The position numbers were made by a program, and so were the translations under genes. Below, in pieces: positions 27,285 through 38,699 of a stretch of 64,000 nucleotides of DNA. Positions within the stretch are counted from its first letter, which is position 1; the number at the start of each line of letters is the position of its first letter. Under the pieces are notes generated by a model that saw only the letters and a list, made by a program, of their open reading frames with translations, was not told where the DNA came from and did no database searches. Origin of the DNA: Paralvinella palmiformis (lineage: Eukaryota > Annelida > Polychaeta > Terebellida > Alvinellidae); the NCBI GenBank assembly GCA_025642065.1, contig JAODUP010000443.1, positions 462,501-526,500 on the forward strand, read 5' to 3'.

Positions 27285-27600
27285 TACATATAATAATAAT
27301 AATAATAATAGTAATGTATATTTAATAAAGCGCCCTTACTAGCAGGAGCCATTCAAAGGCGCTGTACAAATAATATGTAATATAATAATACCCCAAATAA
27401 TGTCTGTAAAAACCCTGTAATGATTTAAAAGATAATAATTATTTATCTCTGAAAGCGACCTTAAATAGGTGTGTTTTTAGAAGAGACTTAAAATTTCCAA
27501 GAGTCGACGCATTTCTAATATTTGCCGGCAACTTATTCCACAAAGTGGGGGCTGCAACGCTAAATGTACAATCACCATATGACTTGACTATTCACTTGTT
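27285..27600 (-). repeat. LINE 3'-end fragment with (ATT)n tail
   Basis: Minus orientation. Contains AATAAAGCGCCCTTACTAGC and CAGGAGCCATTCAAAGG, as at 21540 and, reversed, 7640. It continues into a GGCAACTTATTCCACAAAGTG segment that resembles the W-N-x-L-P region of LINE ORF2 ends. Confidence 0.65.
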
Positions 27601-28265
27601 CATTAAATAAAGCTACAATGTATTTCTTTAGCGCTGTAATTAATGTGCATTTCTAGCTTTAAAGGACGTACTTCGGCGGGCATTTGATGAAAATTAATTA
27701 TGGCTAAGAACCGTTTAATATTTATTTTATATTACAAACTATCCCATTAATCTATATTTGTCATAGTTTATAAATTAAAAAAAAAATCAAATTTCGTAAC
27801 GATTTCATCCATAAAAGTGTCATAAATAGTCTATCCACGTTTTGACTGAACGTAAATGCGTTCTTTAACGCTTTAGCGCGGCACTTTGTTTTCAAAATGG
27901 CAACCATAAAATGTAACTAAACATTTCCATCGGGATCCGATGAGCCAGACGGCCATTTAAAGCCAAACCCAGTCCCACGAATGTCGAGATCGGTCTTTTC
28001 TCGATGTTTTAATAGACATGATAACGTTTTAACTCTCCGAGTGGATCTAACTATTGGCGTCTATGAACCTCCTTAACCCGGCAAGTCTGTAATCGGAAAG
28101 AGTTACTGTATGCTCCTGAACGATCGATGTATGTACGTTCGAGATCTATTGTAAAAAATAACTAAATTAGCGCTATTTGTTGCTGGCATTAGTATCACTG
28201 TATCGGAGAATCTCTTGGTGACTAGGAGCAAAACACCCAAGTCAGATCACGGCGGTGGTGAGGGA
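27601..28265. other. No gene seen
   Basis: AT-rich. A short ACACCCAAGTCAGATCACGG fragment of repeat family D lies near 28229-28248. Confidence 0.5.
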
Positions 28266-28340
28266 GGTCTGCGACATTTGGTCGAAAGACATTTCGTCGA
28301 ATGGACGTTTCGTCGATTTTGCGACATTTGGTCGAAAATA
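28266..28340. repeat. GACATTTGGTCGAAA motif cluster
   Basis: GCGACATTTGGTCGAAA occurs twice around ATTTCGTCGAATGGACGTTT. Such CGA-rich direct/inverted motif clusters often mark ends of DNA transposons. It lies about 450 bp upstream of the FLYWCH segment and may be its terminal region. Confidence 0.55.
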
Positions 28341-28794
28341 TATATTTTTGGTACCTGTTATTCTAGTTTTATATCATGGATGTGAATGAAAAATGTACAT
28401 GCCACGCAAATACAGAATGACCAACCAACCATTAGGAAATATTCCAATTGTTAAATGGCAATGAGGTAGCGGGATTAACGCCGTTACCGTCTTCCAGTTC
28501 TAAAGCTAGTGACGACGCTGATTGGTTGAATATCTTCAAAGAGGTCGGTGCTTTAGAAGTATCGGTTGTCAGGCAATAATGAGCAGGTCTGGATTTGCGA
28601 TTACTGGTGACACTACTAAGTGTTATTCTGTTGGTTGATATCGATCACACAGTTCTGTACAATAGAAACTCAATAGAAAATATCTGTAATAATAGAACGA
28701 CAATTACAGAACGATCTAAGAGCGATTCGATATTATAGAATTTCCTTATTAATTAAGTAGCTCATCATTAGGTCTTGGACCCATACATCTAACG

Positions 28795-29615
28795 GTGGCT
28801 GAGTTTAATACGACGATAAGAAGGAAGCCACTTCTGACTGAAGACAAAACTGTTGGTAAGAAAAGATACTGGCGTTGCAGCAATATAGTTTGTAAAGACA
28901 AGGCTACGACTATCGCCCATGATATGGTACGCTCTACTGAACACTTCCATGCCCCCACGGCTGCCATTGTACGAGCTAAAAGGTAGATGATATAGATGAC
29001 TAAATAAATATTATTTATTCATAATAATAATTATAACTATCGTGGCTTTATGTTTCAGATGCGTAGAAGCTGAAAAATCGCCGGGCGACGTCGGAAACAA
29101 CATCTGCCATCATCAGCGCTGAGGTAGGCAACGCTCGATGGCCATCTGTTCAGCCATGTCTTCCTACTGATGCCAGGCATGCGTCGCACCAACCAGCAGC
29201 AATGTCGACGACATCTGCCAGCGCTGTCTGCATGTAACCGAGATCTGCAGATTGACGATCAATGGCGGGCCACCTGCGACGGCCAAACCCTGGCTAATCG
29301 GCGAACTCCGCGAACGGGAGGGGTTTGACAGTCCCGAGGCCCGTACCAACGAGTCCCTCGCCTTTGTCTTTGCAACAACGCAGAAATTGCGCCACCTTGG
29401 GGCTGCTACAGTGTGGTACGGAGACGGGGACATTCGGCGTGGATCCCTTCCTCAGTCCCTTCACTGGAAGCATCGATGATCCAGTCAAATGGAGCGTTCA
29501 CAGGCGCATCATCTGGGACCAGCAGTGCACCACCAATCACCTGGAAGGATGGCATCGACGCTTCAAGCAGTTGGTCAGCAAGACGCACCCCAAAACCTGC
29601 TAGTTTCCGCTACGA
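28795..29615 (+). pseudogene. FLYWCH-zinc-finger MULE transposase relic
   Basis: The first segment (28795-28986) reads GKKRYWRCSNIVCKDKATT followed by H-F-H, a FLYWCH zinc finger (C-x4-C...H-x-H). A second segment (29250-29430) reads ESLAFVFATTQKLRHLG and WYGDG, just before the transposase D-G-T-F box, where an extra G shifts the frame (29430-29436). The last segment has CTTNHLEGWHRRFKQLVSKT, the conserved MULE N-x-x-E-G-W-H-x-x-F motif. The catalytic core between these is deleted, so the element is dead. Confidence 0.72.
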
Positions 29616-29967
29616 CTTAAGGATCAGCAGTCCATAACAGTAATAAACTCTACGTAACTCAATATACATGATATACTACGTGAAATTGTGCTGTTTTTAT
29701 ACAATGCGTAAATATTTATTTTCGACAAGATGTCAGAATAAGGAAAACTCCTTTTTGCGACGCGTCGCGCCTCCAAAATAATTTTTCCCCGGTGGTGAAT
29801 ACTTTTTATATTAATTGCCTAAACAACAGTATTTATAGCTATTTTTCAGTTGCTGTACCTTTCTTGAAAGCAATACTATACAAACTTAATACCCCAATTG
29901 TTATTGTATTCAAAGGTCAGTTTCTACCACGGTAGGAGTCATGAAGCTACTTCTATTAAAAATTTAG

Positions 29968-30296
29968 AGCCGTGATAGCCCAGTTATAGTTAGAGCGTAG
30001 GACTCGTTGCCGAACGGCCTCGGGTCCGAGGGTCCGTGAGCTGCAATACCGTCATGTGGCAACTGGTTCACTAATCCATAAAAAATGAGTACCTGACAGG
30101 ACGCGATGGCTATGTGTTTGAGTAACGCTTGGCACCTATAATGGCAGCATGCGTTGTATGCTCGCTTGTGAGTTAAGATGTGTGCTGGGTGGAAACAGGT
30201 CTGAGTCAGGGATTATAATATAATATTGTAAAGCGCCTTAGGGCAGCTATCTAGCTGAATAGGGCGCTATATAAATGTCACATATTATTATTATTA
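29968..30296 (+). repeat. SINE family C (tRNA-derived, L2-type tail)
   Basis: Head GCCGTGATAGCCCAGTTATA with an A-box-like TAGCCCAGTTATAG and a weak B box (GGGTCCGAGGGTC). The body is unlike families A and B. The 3' end TTGTAAAGCGCCTTAGGGC ... AGGGCGCTATATAAATGTC and (ATT)n resembles the L2-like LINE end at 23735-23805. Inserted in repeat E. Confidence 0.82.
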
Positions 30297-30413
30297 TAGC
30301 TTAATTGCTATTAAAAAACTGACATCTGTACTAAAGCAGACCGTAATAGCATCATAGCTTCGGTGATGTTAAAACTATATATATTAACATTTTCAAATCC
30401 GACCTAATGTTTG

Positions 30414-31001
30414 TGTAACATAGGGTCCATGCAAGAAACCCCCATGGGCAGTGGTGGAAGACTATTAACTGTGATGTCAGACAGTTTCCGCCTTTTGAGG
30501 TGATTGAGTACAACCGAGAAACACGTATGGAAATTTGTCGGACAACTTTCTTGTAAATTTGTGTATGTAGTACGTTGCACGGATTTGATAGTTATGTATT
30601 AGGAATATAAGCTGTTGCCTTCTAAATCACGTTTTTGTTATATCGAATCATCTGTTATTGTGTCCCTTTAATGAGATTGAATAGTTCCTAATAACTTGTT
30701 AAACTGAGTTGAACGATAATTGAGGAAGGTTAGCATACTCTAGTCACGTGGGTTAGTGATATTGATTACAAATCTTGTGTACAGTTTTGTATTCGCCAAA
30801 TGGTCAATAAAATAGGTGGTTCTAGAAATGTTTATTGACTTTAGGGAAATTCTGTCAAAGTGTTTTATTTTGTACGGATTGACCAAGAATTAACAGTTGT
30901 TATTGCTTTGTCTTATTGTGTGGATGAGGTGATTGAATAAACAACAGAGTCGTCAATTATTGTTATTTATCGCCTACTCATGAACGCACCCACACGTCAC
31001 A
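30414..31001 (+). mobile_element. Solo LTR-like insertion (588 bp)
   Basis: Begins TGTAACATAGGG and ends CACACGTCACA (TG...CA, with TGTAAC/GTCACA imperfect terminal inverted repeat). It contains an AATAAA (GAATAAACAACAG) near the right end and no ORF. The uninterrupted repeat E copy has AATGTCTGCTATT at this site; here TTTG/TCTG flank the insert, a 4-bp duplication with one change. This matches recombination of an LTR retrotransposon to a single LTR. The superfamily cannot be told. Confidence 0.72.
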
Positions 31002-31184
31002 TCTGCTATTCTAACTATTGTAGTAATAACATTCTTAAATGTTGTTTATGACAAGCAGACTATTGCTAGCCTTGAATGGCATAGTACAAACTGGACATAA
31101 CTGGACCTAGGAAAGATAAGTCTATTCCCACATACCACTAAGGGGAATTTTATATGCAACTAAAGTTGTTATATAAAACACATC

Positions 31185-34100
31185 AACCACACGAGTTGTG
31201 TCCAGCTCGGGAGAGATCTCACCTGGAGCATCCTAGGCTTCGACTGTAACAAAACCTCCTAATTGCAGCCATCTAATACAAACAAGCAGACATAGTGCTA
31301 CTACCAAAATAATGCATACAAACACTAAATATTCAATAATAATTCCCTGATACACTATCTACCACAGTCTTCACACAAATAATTCCGATACTGTATCCAG
31401 AGGTCTCATAACTGCAATCCATAATAACAATACCACACAATTAACTCCTCCAGTGATTGGCAATCAATCACAATTGAAATAACCGGCTTTAAAAGCGGTC
31501 CCTTCCAACTAATTAATACATACGTCTTCCCTGATCATCTATCTGATATACAACAAGCAACAAATACATATAAACATTACTTAATAACAGGCGATCTCAA
31601 CGCCACTACTACAACATGGGGCTCAAAAAACACCAGCCCAGGACAACATTTACAACAACAAATAAGTGACTGCGACGCTATACTATTAAATGATGCAATA
31701 GCAGACTGGGGCCAATTAGAAGCTCTAACCTCAGACCACATAGCCACAGTAATAATATTCCCTGACGCATTTACGAACGTTCCAGACAGCCTAGGACAAC
31801 CCAAATGGGACATCGACATAGCAAACTAGAAACAATTTGCAGACAGACTACACGAATTATCTGTCGACGACGCAGACAACAATCTATCTCTAGGTGACCT
31901 TCTTGATATGTTGATATTAACGAAGCCGTCCCCATAGTCCTTCAACATCGCCGAAGAAGTCCACGCTCCTTTTTAACACCAGAAGCAAGAAGATGGACTA
32001 AAGAAGTCAAAAAGCTCACCCGACAGATAAATATAGAGCAGAACTAAGAGCAGCTCAACCGGAAACTAGACGACGACATCAAACAATTAAACAAGACCAA
32101 TTTGACAGTTGGTGCAAACAACTCGGGGACATGGGATCGGCGCAAATTTGGCGCGAGATTAAAACAATCCGGGGTAAATCTTCCCAACCTAAAGAAATCA
32201 ACCCCAAAGAAAAAGCAAACAAAATAGCACATCACTTAGCCACTATAGCTGATCACTAAACCTTACCCGGAAAGGCCAAATCAGCTCTAGAAAAACAACA
32301 ACCAGACAGACCGCACACAATGTATTTAGCAAAAAGTGAACACACAGACACTCTTTTGATACCACACGAATTGGAAAATTTATCAACTCCAAAACAAATC
32401 CACCCCTTCAAATGTACCCCGTCTTTCAAAGCCAGACTGGAAAACCTCAATAGTCGTCCCTATCTCTAAACCTGGTGGCAGAGGCCACAGACCTATATTT
32501 CTCCTCACTACAATACTAAAAATCATGGAGAGACTAATTCTCGCCAGACTAATATTTAAACTCCACAGACCAAAACATCTCTTCGACTTTACTAAAGGCA
32601 GATCAACTGTCGAGCCAATTCTACATTTAGTCAACCTAATCACCAACAGAAGAAGAAAAATTCAATCCGATACAGTCTACACAGCCTTTCTGGACTTAGA
32701 CAAAGCATTTGAAAGGGATGACCATATCGTCATCTTAGACGCATTAATCTCCCTGAGGATCAAAGAAAGAATAATATCATGGGTAGAAGACTTCTTAAAC
32801 AATAGAGAAATTAAAGTAACATTTCAAGGGGGAAAACTACAAACCGCCCTCGACAAAACAGCATCTAAAGCCAATGACATAGGTCTCTTCCTCTCCCCTG
32901 CTAAAACAAAGCTATTTGCCTTCAACACCAATTCAAAACAACACATCACCTTCCATATAGGAAGACATTGAAATAGTCAACCAATGCAAAACCTTAGGCG
33001 TCATCATAAACAACCGCGTCAATTTCAACAAACACGCACTACAAACAAAACAAAAAATCAAGTCTCGACCAAACATAATTAAAAATCAATTCTAAAGTTA
33101 AAGTAGGAATGAACACACCAAATCTGATTAATCTTTATAAAGCTCTAATTCAATCCATACTGCTTTATGCAGCCCCAATCTACCTACTTACATCTAAAAC
33201 AGCAATTAAACACATATAAATAGCAAAAAGAACCGCACTTAAATATGTCTTAGGACCACCACCCCCTTCTTCCCCCTCTGCTCTCATCAGTATGAAAGCC
33301 AGCATCCCCCACTAATGTTCATCTCATAAGAGGAGACGCAGCCAAATATATATTAAGAACAGCGACAAACCGGACCCAGTCCAAATCACATCTAAAATAC
33401 AGGAAATCTTAAACAAAGACTCCATGGTACATATTAAAAGAAGCTAGGCCATGAAAGCAACTGCTATTCAGAGGGACATAGGAATTCCAGCAATCCACCC
33501 TCCGGATACCAAGGAAACTGCTCCATGGCGCAACTGCCCATTGACCATCAATATCGAAAACAAAAAACCGAAGACCAACAAAGGGCATTCACTCAGGAAG
33601 ACTCCCCGATCACACACCAATCACTCTTGCAGAACTACACGCCATACATGCCGCCCTCGCCTGACGGGAAGTACAAGACTGACAAGAAGACACAATCGTG
33701 CACTCAGACTCGATGGCAGCCATCAAAATCCTGGCACAAACAAAAAGACGAACATATCCAGAAATTACAACTAAAATTATTGACTCCGCTTTCGCCTTAA
33801 GCTAACGTGGCAGCCTAACCACTCTACACTTGGTGTTCAGCCACACAAGTATCGGGGTAACCAACGAGCGGACGCTCTGGCCAACGAAGCCACTAACCTA
33901 ACCAACATCATACACGCAGCACAGACATCAGGTGCCTACCAACACATGATAACATAATTTCTACATTAAGTATATGGTACAATAAAACCATTACTCCCGG
34001 CATTCACATAAACAACAGACTAGCAGACTTACCCATACGTCGCCTCCGCTGCTGGGTGCATACAAAAAGCTCTGTCGGCCCTAACAATAAAGAACTCTGT

Positions 34101-34452
34101 TTACATTGTAAGCAAAACTTTGACCCCGTCCACTATTTAATCGATTGTCCCGCCTCCCCACTTTCTATTAAAATATTTCTAACCTAGGCACAACACAACC
34201 TAACTGACACAGAAAAAACAGCCATTATAATACACAAAGCCACTACACACATAATAATCCCCTTATTTAAGTCCCATACATCTGGCAAAAACCAAACAAC
34301 ACACAGTAAATCTTCGGCACCGGTCCGTCCGGGTCAGGAACTTTACAAATCCAGTTTCAGAAACAGAAGCTCTACGGAGAAGGGCTCCACCATAGAGGCT
34401 GTGTCAAATAAACGACAGCCTGGGGATACTCCCCGAACTAGAAGCAATGCCA
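31185..34452 (+). mobile_element. I-clade-like LINE, degenerate (EN-RT-RNase H)
   Basis: Plus-strand non-LTR element lacking ORF1. Endonuclease: ADIVLLPK near 31300, GDLNATTTTWGSKNTSP near 31590, SDHIATV near 31735. RT from about 32525: RLILARLIFKLHRPKH, TKGRSTVEPI, FLDLDKAFERDDHIVILDAL (catalytic D), and SPAKTKLFAFNT. An RNase H-like stretch (DSMAAIKILAQTKRR near 33710, then TNERTLWPT) follows, and then LCLHCKQNFDPVHYLIDC, a C-x2-C...H...C motif. An RNase H after RT is diagnostic of I-group LINEs. Many stops and frameshifts, and the usual F/Y-A-D-D box is not intact. The 3' end carries GACAGCCTGGGGATACTCCC, shared with SINE family B. Confidence 0.85.
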
Positions 34453-34810
34453 CCGCTCGAGATGCGACGCAGTATTTCTGTTTCTGAGTCAGGAGTACTT
34501 CTAATGCTTTAAGAGCGTATTGTGGCTGCTACAGTCATTTAAATGCTGGATAACCAGGCCAAACATCTAAACGGCGTCCCTCGAAAGACCCAAATAGTGC
34601 ACGGAAAATACAGCTCTATATTAACTTTTCTTAGAATGCACATATATTCTTAATATGCCTTGTGATATTTGCTGAATGGTCAAATACCTCATAAACATAC
34701 AAATCCAACAAATACTATGACTTAGTCGTCACTAATCCTATATTATATCGAATATTGGAAGGAGAATGAACAAAAAACAGATGAAAGAAAACACAAACCT
34801 CAATCTTTGG

Positions 34811-35040
34811 CACGGGTAATGTGTGTTTTAGCCATGCAGAATAAGGGACTGGCACAGATAATCTTGAAGTGTGAATTCAGACTCAGAAAAATTCTTCGTT
34901 GGACTGAATCACGAGTGGCGATTTTTTATGTTGAGATGTGTGTAGTGTCTCACAAGTCCCGAAATCACCAAGCAACAAAAAGCGAATCACCCATAGTCGT
35001 ATCTGGGAGTAAAACGCTCAATTCAGATCACTGTCACAAA
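34811..35040 (+). repeat. Dispersed repeat family D, diverged copy
   Basis: Aligns loosely with 18295-18485: TTTTAGCCATGCAGAATAAG, GAGTGGCGATTTTTTATG, AGTCCCGAAATCACCAAGC and TTCAGATCACTGTCAC. The open frame through it is coincidental. Confidence 0.55.
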
Positions 35041-35098
35041 TAATAAAAAAAAGATAAAATACAACTCGCCATTTTGAGCAGTAGCACTGTGTATCCAC

Positions 35099-35632
35099 AG
35101 TGTGGGTACGTTGTGATATCACATTATACATGATCCTGTAGTGTGAAGACGTCGTGATATCACATTATACATGATCCTGTAGTGTGGAGACGTCGTGATA
35201 TCACATTATACATGATCCTGTAGTGTGGAGACGTCGTGGCATCACATTATACATGATCCTGTAGTGTGGAGACGTCGTGGCATCACATTATACATGACCC
35301 TGTAGTGTGGGCACGTCGTGGCATCACATTATACATGATCCTGTAGTGTGGACACGTCGTGGCACCACATTATACATGACCCTGTAGTGTGGGCACGTCG
35401 TGGCATCACATTATACATGACCCTGTAGTGTGGACACGTCGTGGCATCAGATTATACATGACCCTGTAGTGTGGGCACGTCGTGGCATCACATTATAAAT
35501 GATCCTGTAGTGTGGCGACGTCGTGGCATCACATTATACATGATCCTGTAGTGTGGGCACGTCGTGGCACCACATTATACATGGCCCTGTAGTGTGGGCA
35601 CATCGTACCATCACGTTATACATGATCCTGTT
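35099..35632. repeat. 41-bp minisatellite, about 13 units
   Basis: Unit: GTCGTGGCATCACATTATAC then ATGATCCTGTAGTGTGGAGAC, period exactly 41 (GATATC starts at 35115, 35156, 35197). Early units have GATATC, later ones GGCATC or GGCACC; GACCC/GATCC and GGAGAC/GGGCAC variants alternate. Confidence 0.95.
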
Positions 35633-36179
35633 GTAATATCGGCTTCCTTCCAGAAGACTATCCGTATATTACCGCACTGTTTGAAGATTCAACCATTATC
35701 TTGATTAAAAATAGGTATATATAAACAATGCCAAAATACTACTGGTTCGAAAGCACTCTATACGTTCCTGTATGGTGAATCAACGTTCAAATCACATAGC
35801 TGTTGCCCATGCGCCCTTTCACCCAACCGTCCACCTGCACACACGTACATTCACAGATACCATGACATATGCACTTAGTTTTGATCCAAAAACAGCTAGC
35901 AGTACGTGTGCATGTACGCGCAGAATAAACACGTCATTCAAAATCCTCATATATCTATTATACATCAGGTAAGGGATACCGTAAACTCTGCTCTGCTATA
36001 GCCTTATCTGATAAGTGAAAATGCCAATATACAGTCCATTGATGCGGATCCAAAGGGGACTCAATAGTCAATGGTTTTTCAGCCAACTTCACTATGTAAA
36101 TAACTTTCGACCATCTCCTCATATTCAATTGATGAATATACTATCATGTCACTATCGATGGGAATATGATTTTCGTTTG

Positions 36180-36560
36180 CAATAAATATTCCATGTCGTC
36201 ATTACGATCGGGAAGACGCGAATCGCCTCGGTACAATGACTTCGCCATGGCGTACAGCAATGATCTCGGCGGGTTGATTGTGGCGAGCCGATTGAACGCC
36301 CGTGGCGCCCAACAGTACTTCATTAAACTTTAAAAAATCAGTCAGCCGGTGGAAGTATTATTAGATTGTCAACCGGACGAACCGTTCCATCGCCATCCGA
36401 ACTCGACCAGAACTCGCGACGGCCGACGGATGAACGTCTAGGATGATCGATACTTCGTAGACGAAGAGGACGGAACTCGAAGCCGTCGTCTCGGCCGATC
36501 ATTGCCATTCGCCGGTTCCGGCTGTTTACACCGGGCTCGTCAGAACGTCGATTGTCCTCC
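36180..36560. other. CpG-rich segment of unknown role
   Basis: Markedly CpG-dense against AT-rich surroundings. On the plus strand a 48-codon frame from 36193 reads NDFAMAYSNDLGGLIVASRL and ends FIKL; another frame reads YFVDEEDGTRSRRLGR. No family recognised. It could be a diverged coding relic or a CpG island. Confidence 0.35.
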
Positions 36561-36819
36561 CGGATCGCTGTCTGTCTGGCATTTATCGAACGAACTGTGA
36601 ACGAACGAACTACGCATTACCTAATCGATGTGCGATGGTTCGTACCGGTCGAACAACGGAACATACTTAAACAGTATATAATCAATGATCGGATCGAAGA
36701 CAGACAAACGGGCATCCTATGTCGTACGCCTTTCGTTGAACGATCTCTGCTTAATACAGACCATTGGCGTACACAACTTTCAGACACACCGACAGGAATC
36801 TACCGCTATAATCCTTGGA

Positions 36820-36861
36820 GTATGCACGCACGCACACGCACGCACACAGATGGATAGATAG

Positions 36862-36903
<42 letters not shown>

Positions 36904-36938
36904 TGTGTGTCAGCAAGTGTACGATCTATCCAATGTAT

Positions 36939-36983
<45 letters not shown>
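36820..36983. repeat. (GATA)n-(GA)n and (TA)n microsatellites
   Basis: GATA and GA units at about 36850-36902 and a TA run at 36948-36983. Confidence 0.9.
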
Positions 36984-36987
<4 letters not shown>

Positions 36988-37735
36988 CTTGCATACACTA
37001 TTGTATATGATCATTTTTATCGTATATGTGATTTGAAATTAAATTAATTTTTGTTTCATTATCATGAAAACAGTCAAACAAACAAATATTGCATATAATC
37101 AATGTAGGGTTTGGAGTGAACTATTGAAATATCATTTAAGGATTTATTTCTGCACACAATGTGCATAGAACAAATAGACTTGTTTGTAGAATATAGGTTG
37201 ATAATAAATAAACAAGTGTCCATAACCTTTAATTTGAATTCACTACATCAATTATAAAATTATAAATTATAAAAACATCAAGTTTGGAATTGTCACTGAA
37301 ATGTTTCTAGGAAATCTTCTATTGATACACTCACCAGTAAACAATGAAGGCACTTTGTATCACTCTATAGTGTGAAATAAAAGTTAATATTAATAATTAA
37401 AAATCATTTGATAACAATAGGCTGAATTCAAGGAGTGTAAGAAATTGACAAATTTGTCCAGATTTTGCCATTGTTACAGTCACATTTTCTACAATTTGTG
37501 ACATAAATTCATGACTTTTGGTTCATTAAAATGCTTATAACTTTTCTCACAGTGTATCTATCGACTTTATTAAAATTGTATGTGATTATAGAAAGTGTGC
37601 CCATTGTGTTTGAAAGACACATTTAACTATTTATTATCTTCATGAAAGTGCCATCATGCGTGCTGTTTTGTTTGTTTTTGCATGGCGCAAGCGTAACCAC
37701 CATGAGCTGCAAAACACACAGGCGCTCATTTCTGT
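36984..37735. other. AT-rich, no gene seen
   Basis: About 750 bp with no coding or repeat signature I recognise. Confidence 0.5.
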
Positions 37736-37739
37736 ACAG

Positions 37740-37932
37740 ATGATGATGATGATGATTGATGTTTTACGGCCACTTTTGTGCATAAGGTAAGCTAAATGGG
37801 CCGAGTGACCTCCAAATGTAATGAGACGAAGTGAAAGACGAAACAACCTTCAGATATGCCCACGCCGGGATTCGAACACGGGTGGTAGTGCTCTGTGGTC
37901 CTACACGCTACCGCTAAACCACGGAGGCGCCC
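37740..37932 (-). repeat. SINE family A copy with perfect 15-bp TSD
   Basis: Full copy on the minus strand with an (ATC)n tail at the left. The flanks CTCATTTCTGTACAG at 37725-37739 and 37933-37947 are identical, a clean target-site duplication that fixes both SINE ends. Confidence 0.95.
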
Positions 37933-37948
37933 CTCATTTCTGTACAGG

Positions 37949-37988
<40 letters not shown>

Positions 37989-38375
37989 GTTTGACAGCGC
38001 AACCAGAGCTTTCCCGTATCATTTATTTATAAATTTGTAAATAAACGTAAATGAAGAAGTGTAGAAAAGCACAACAACAAAGTGTTCACTATTATTGCAC
38101 TGAGCCTGAAGCCTAAGTGAAGCTGTTAAACAGTCAAATGTCACATAATGACATCTGAATATTATACTTTCACTTTAGGTATACTAACTTCTGATTTCAG
38201 GCTATGTTTTAGTCTCTGGTATCAGATTATAACACAAGGCATCCTTTATCGTGCCTTGCTTATGCTTCAATCAATGTCATACATTATGGGGTACTTTGGC
38301 CATAATTTATCAAATAACTCGACTCTATAACTACAAACTAGAAGGGTACTGAAAACATTTACGCAAAGGCCGTTA

Positions 38376-38660
38376 CATAATAATAACATAGCACTTATTA
38401 TAGCGCCACATATCCGAATGCTTAGTTATATACAAGTTAACAAGTGAAGCTTTAGCATAGATTTAAAGTTATTTAATTTGTCCGTGCTCCTGATATGAAG
38501 TGGCAACATCGTTCCACATCCGTGGGGCAAAGTGAGAAAATGATCTGCCGCCAGCCATTTTTAATCTGGTTCGAGGAACAGTCAGCAGAGATGAGTCAGA
38601 CGATCTTAGCCTAGTAGGCGTAGACATAGATCTATCAATAAAACTTGTATTTATTATGAC
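38376..38660 (-). mobile_element. L2/CR1-like LINE 3' end
   Basis: The minus strand reads LPLHIRSTDKLNNFKSMLKL then HLLTCI-stop, the classic C-terminal F-K-x-x-L-K-x-H-L signature, followed by GTGGCGCTATAATAAGTGC and a short ATT tail at 38376. One frameshift precedes the LPLH segment. Confidence 0.75.
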
Positions 38661-38699
38661 ATCACAATATTTTCATAAACCAACTTATGTTCTCCTTTA

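Larger units (their letters stand above)
29829..31170. repeat. Old dispersed repeat E with two nested insertions
   Basis: Aligns with 18894-19310 in three blocks (29829-29967, 30297-30413, 31002-31170), interrupted by a SINE (29968-30296) and a solo LTR-like element (30414-31001). The uninterrupted copy gives the empty sites. Confidence 0.85.

Noticed and set aside
35099..35632. CRISPR-like array
   Set aside because: The 41-bp period has no spacer; whole units vary by point changes only.
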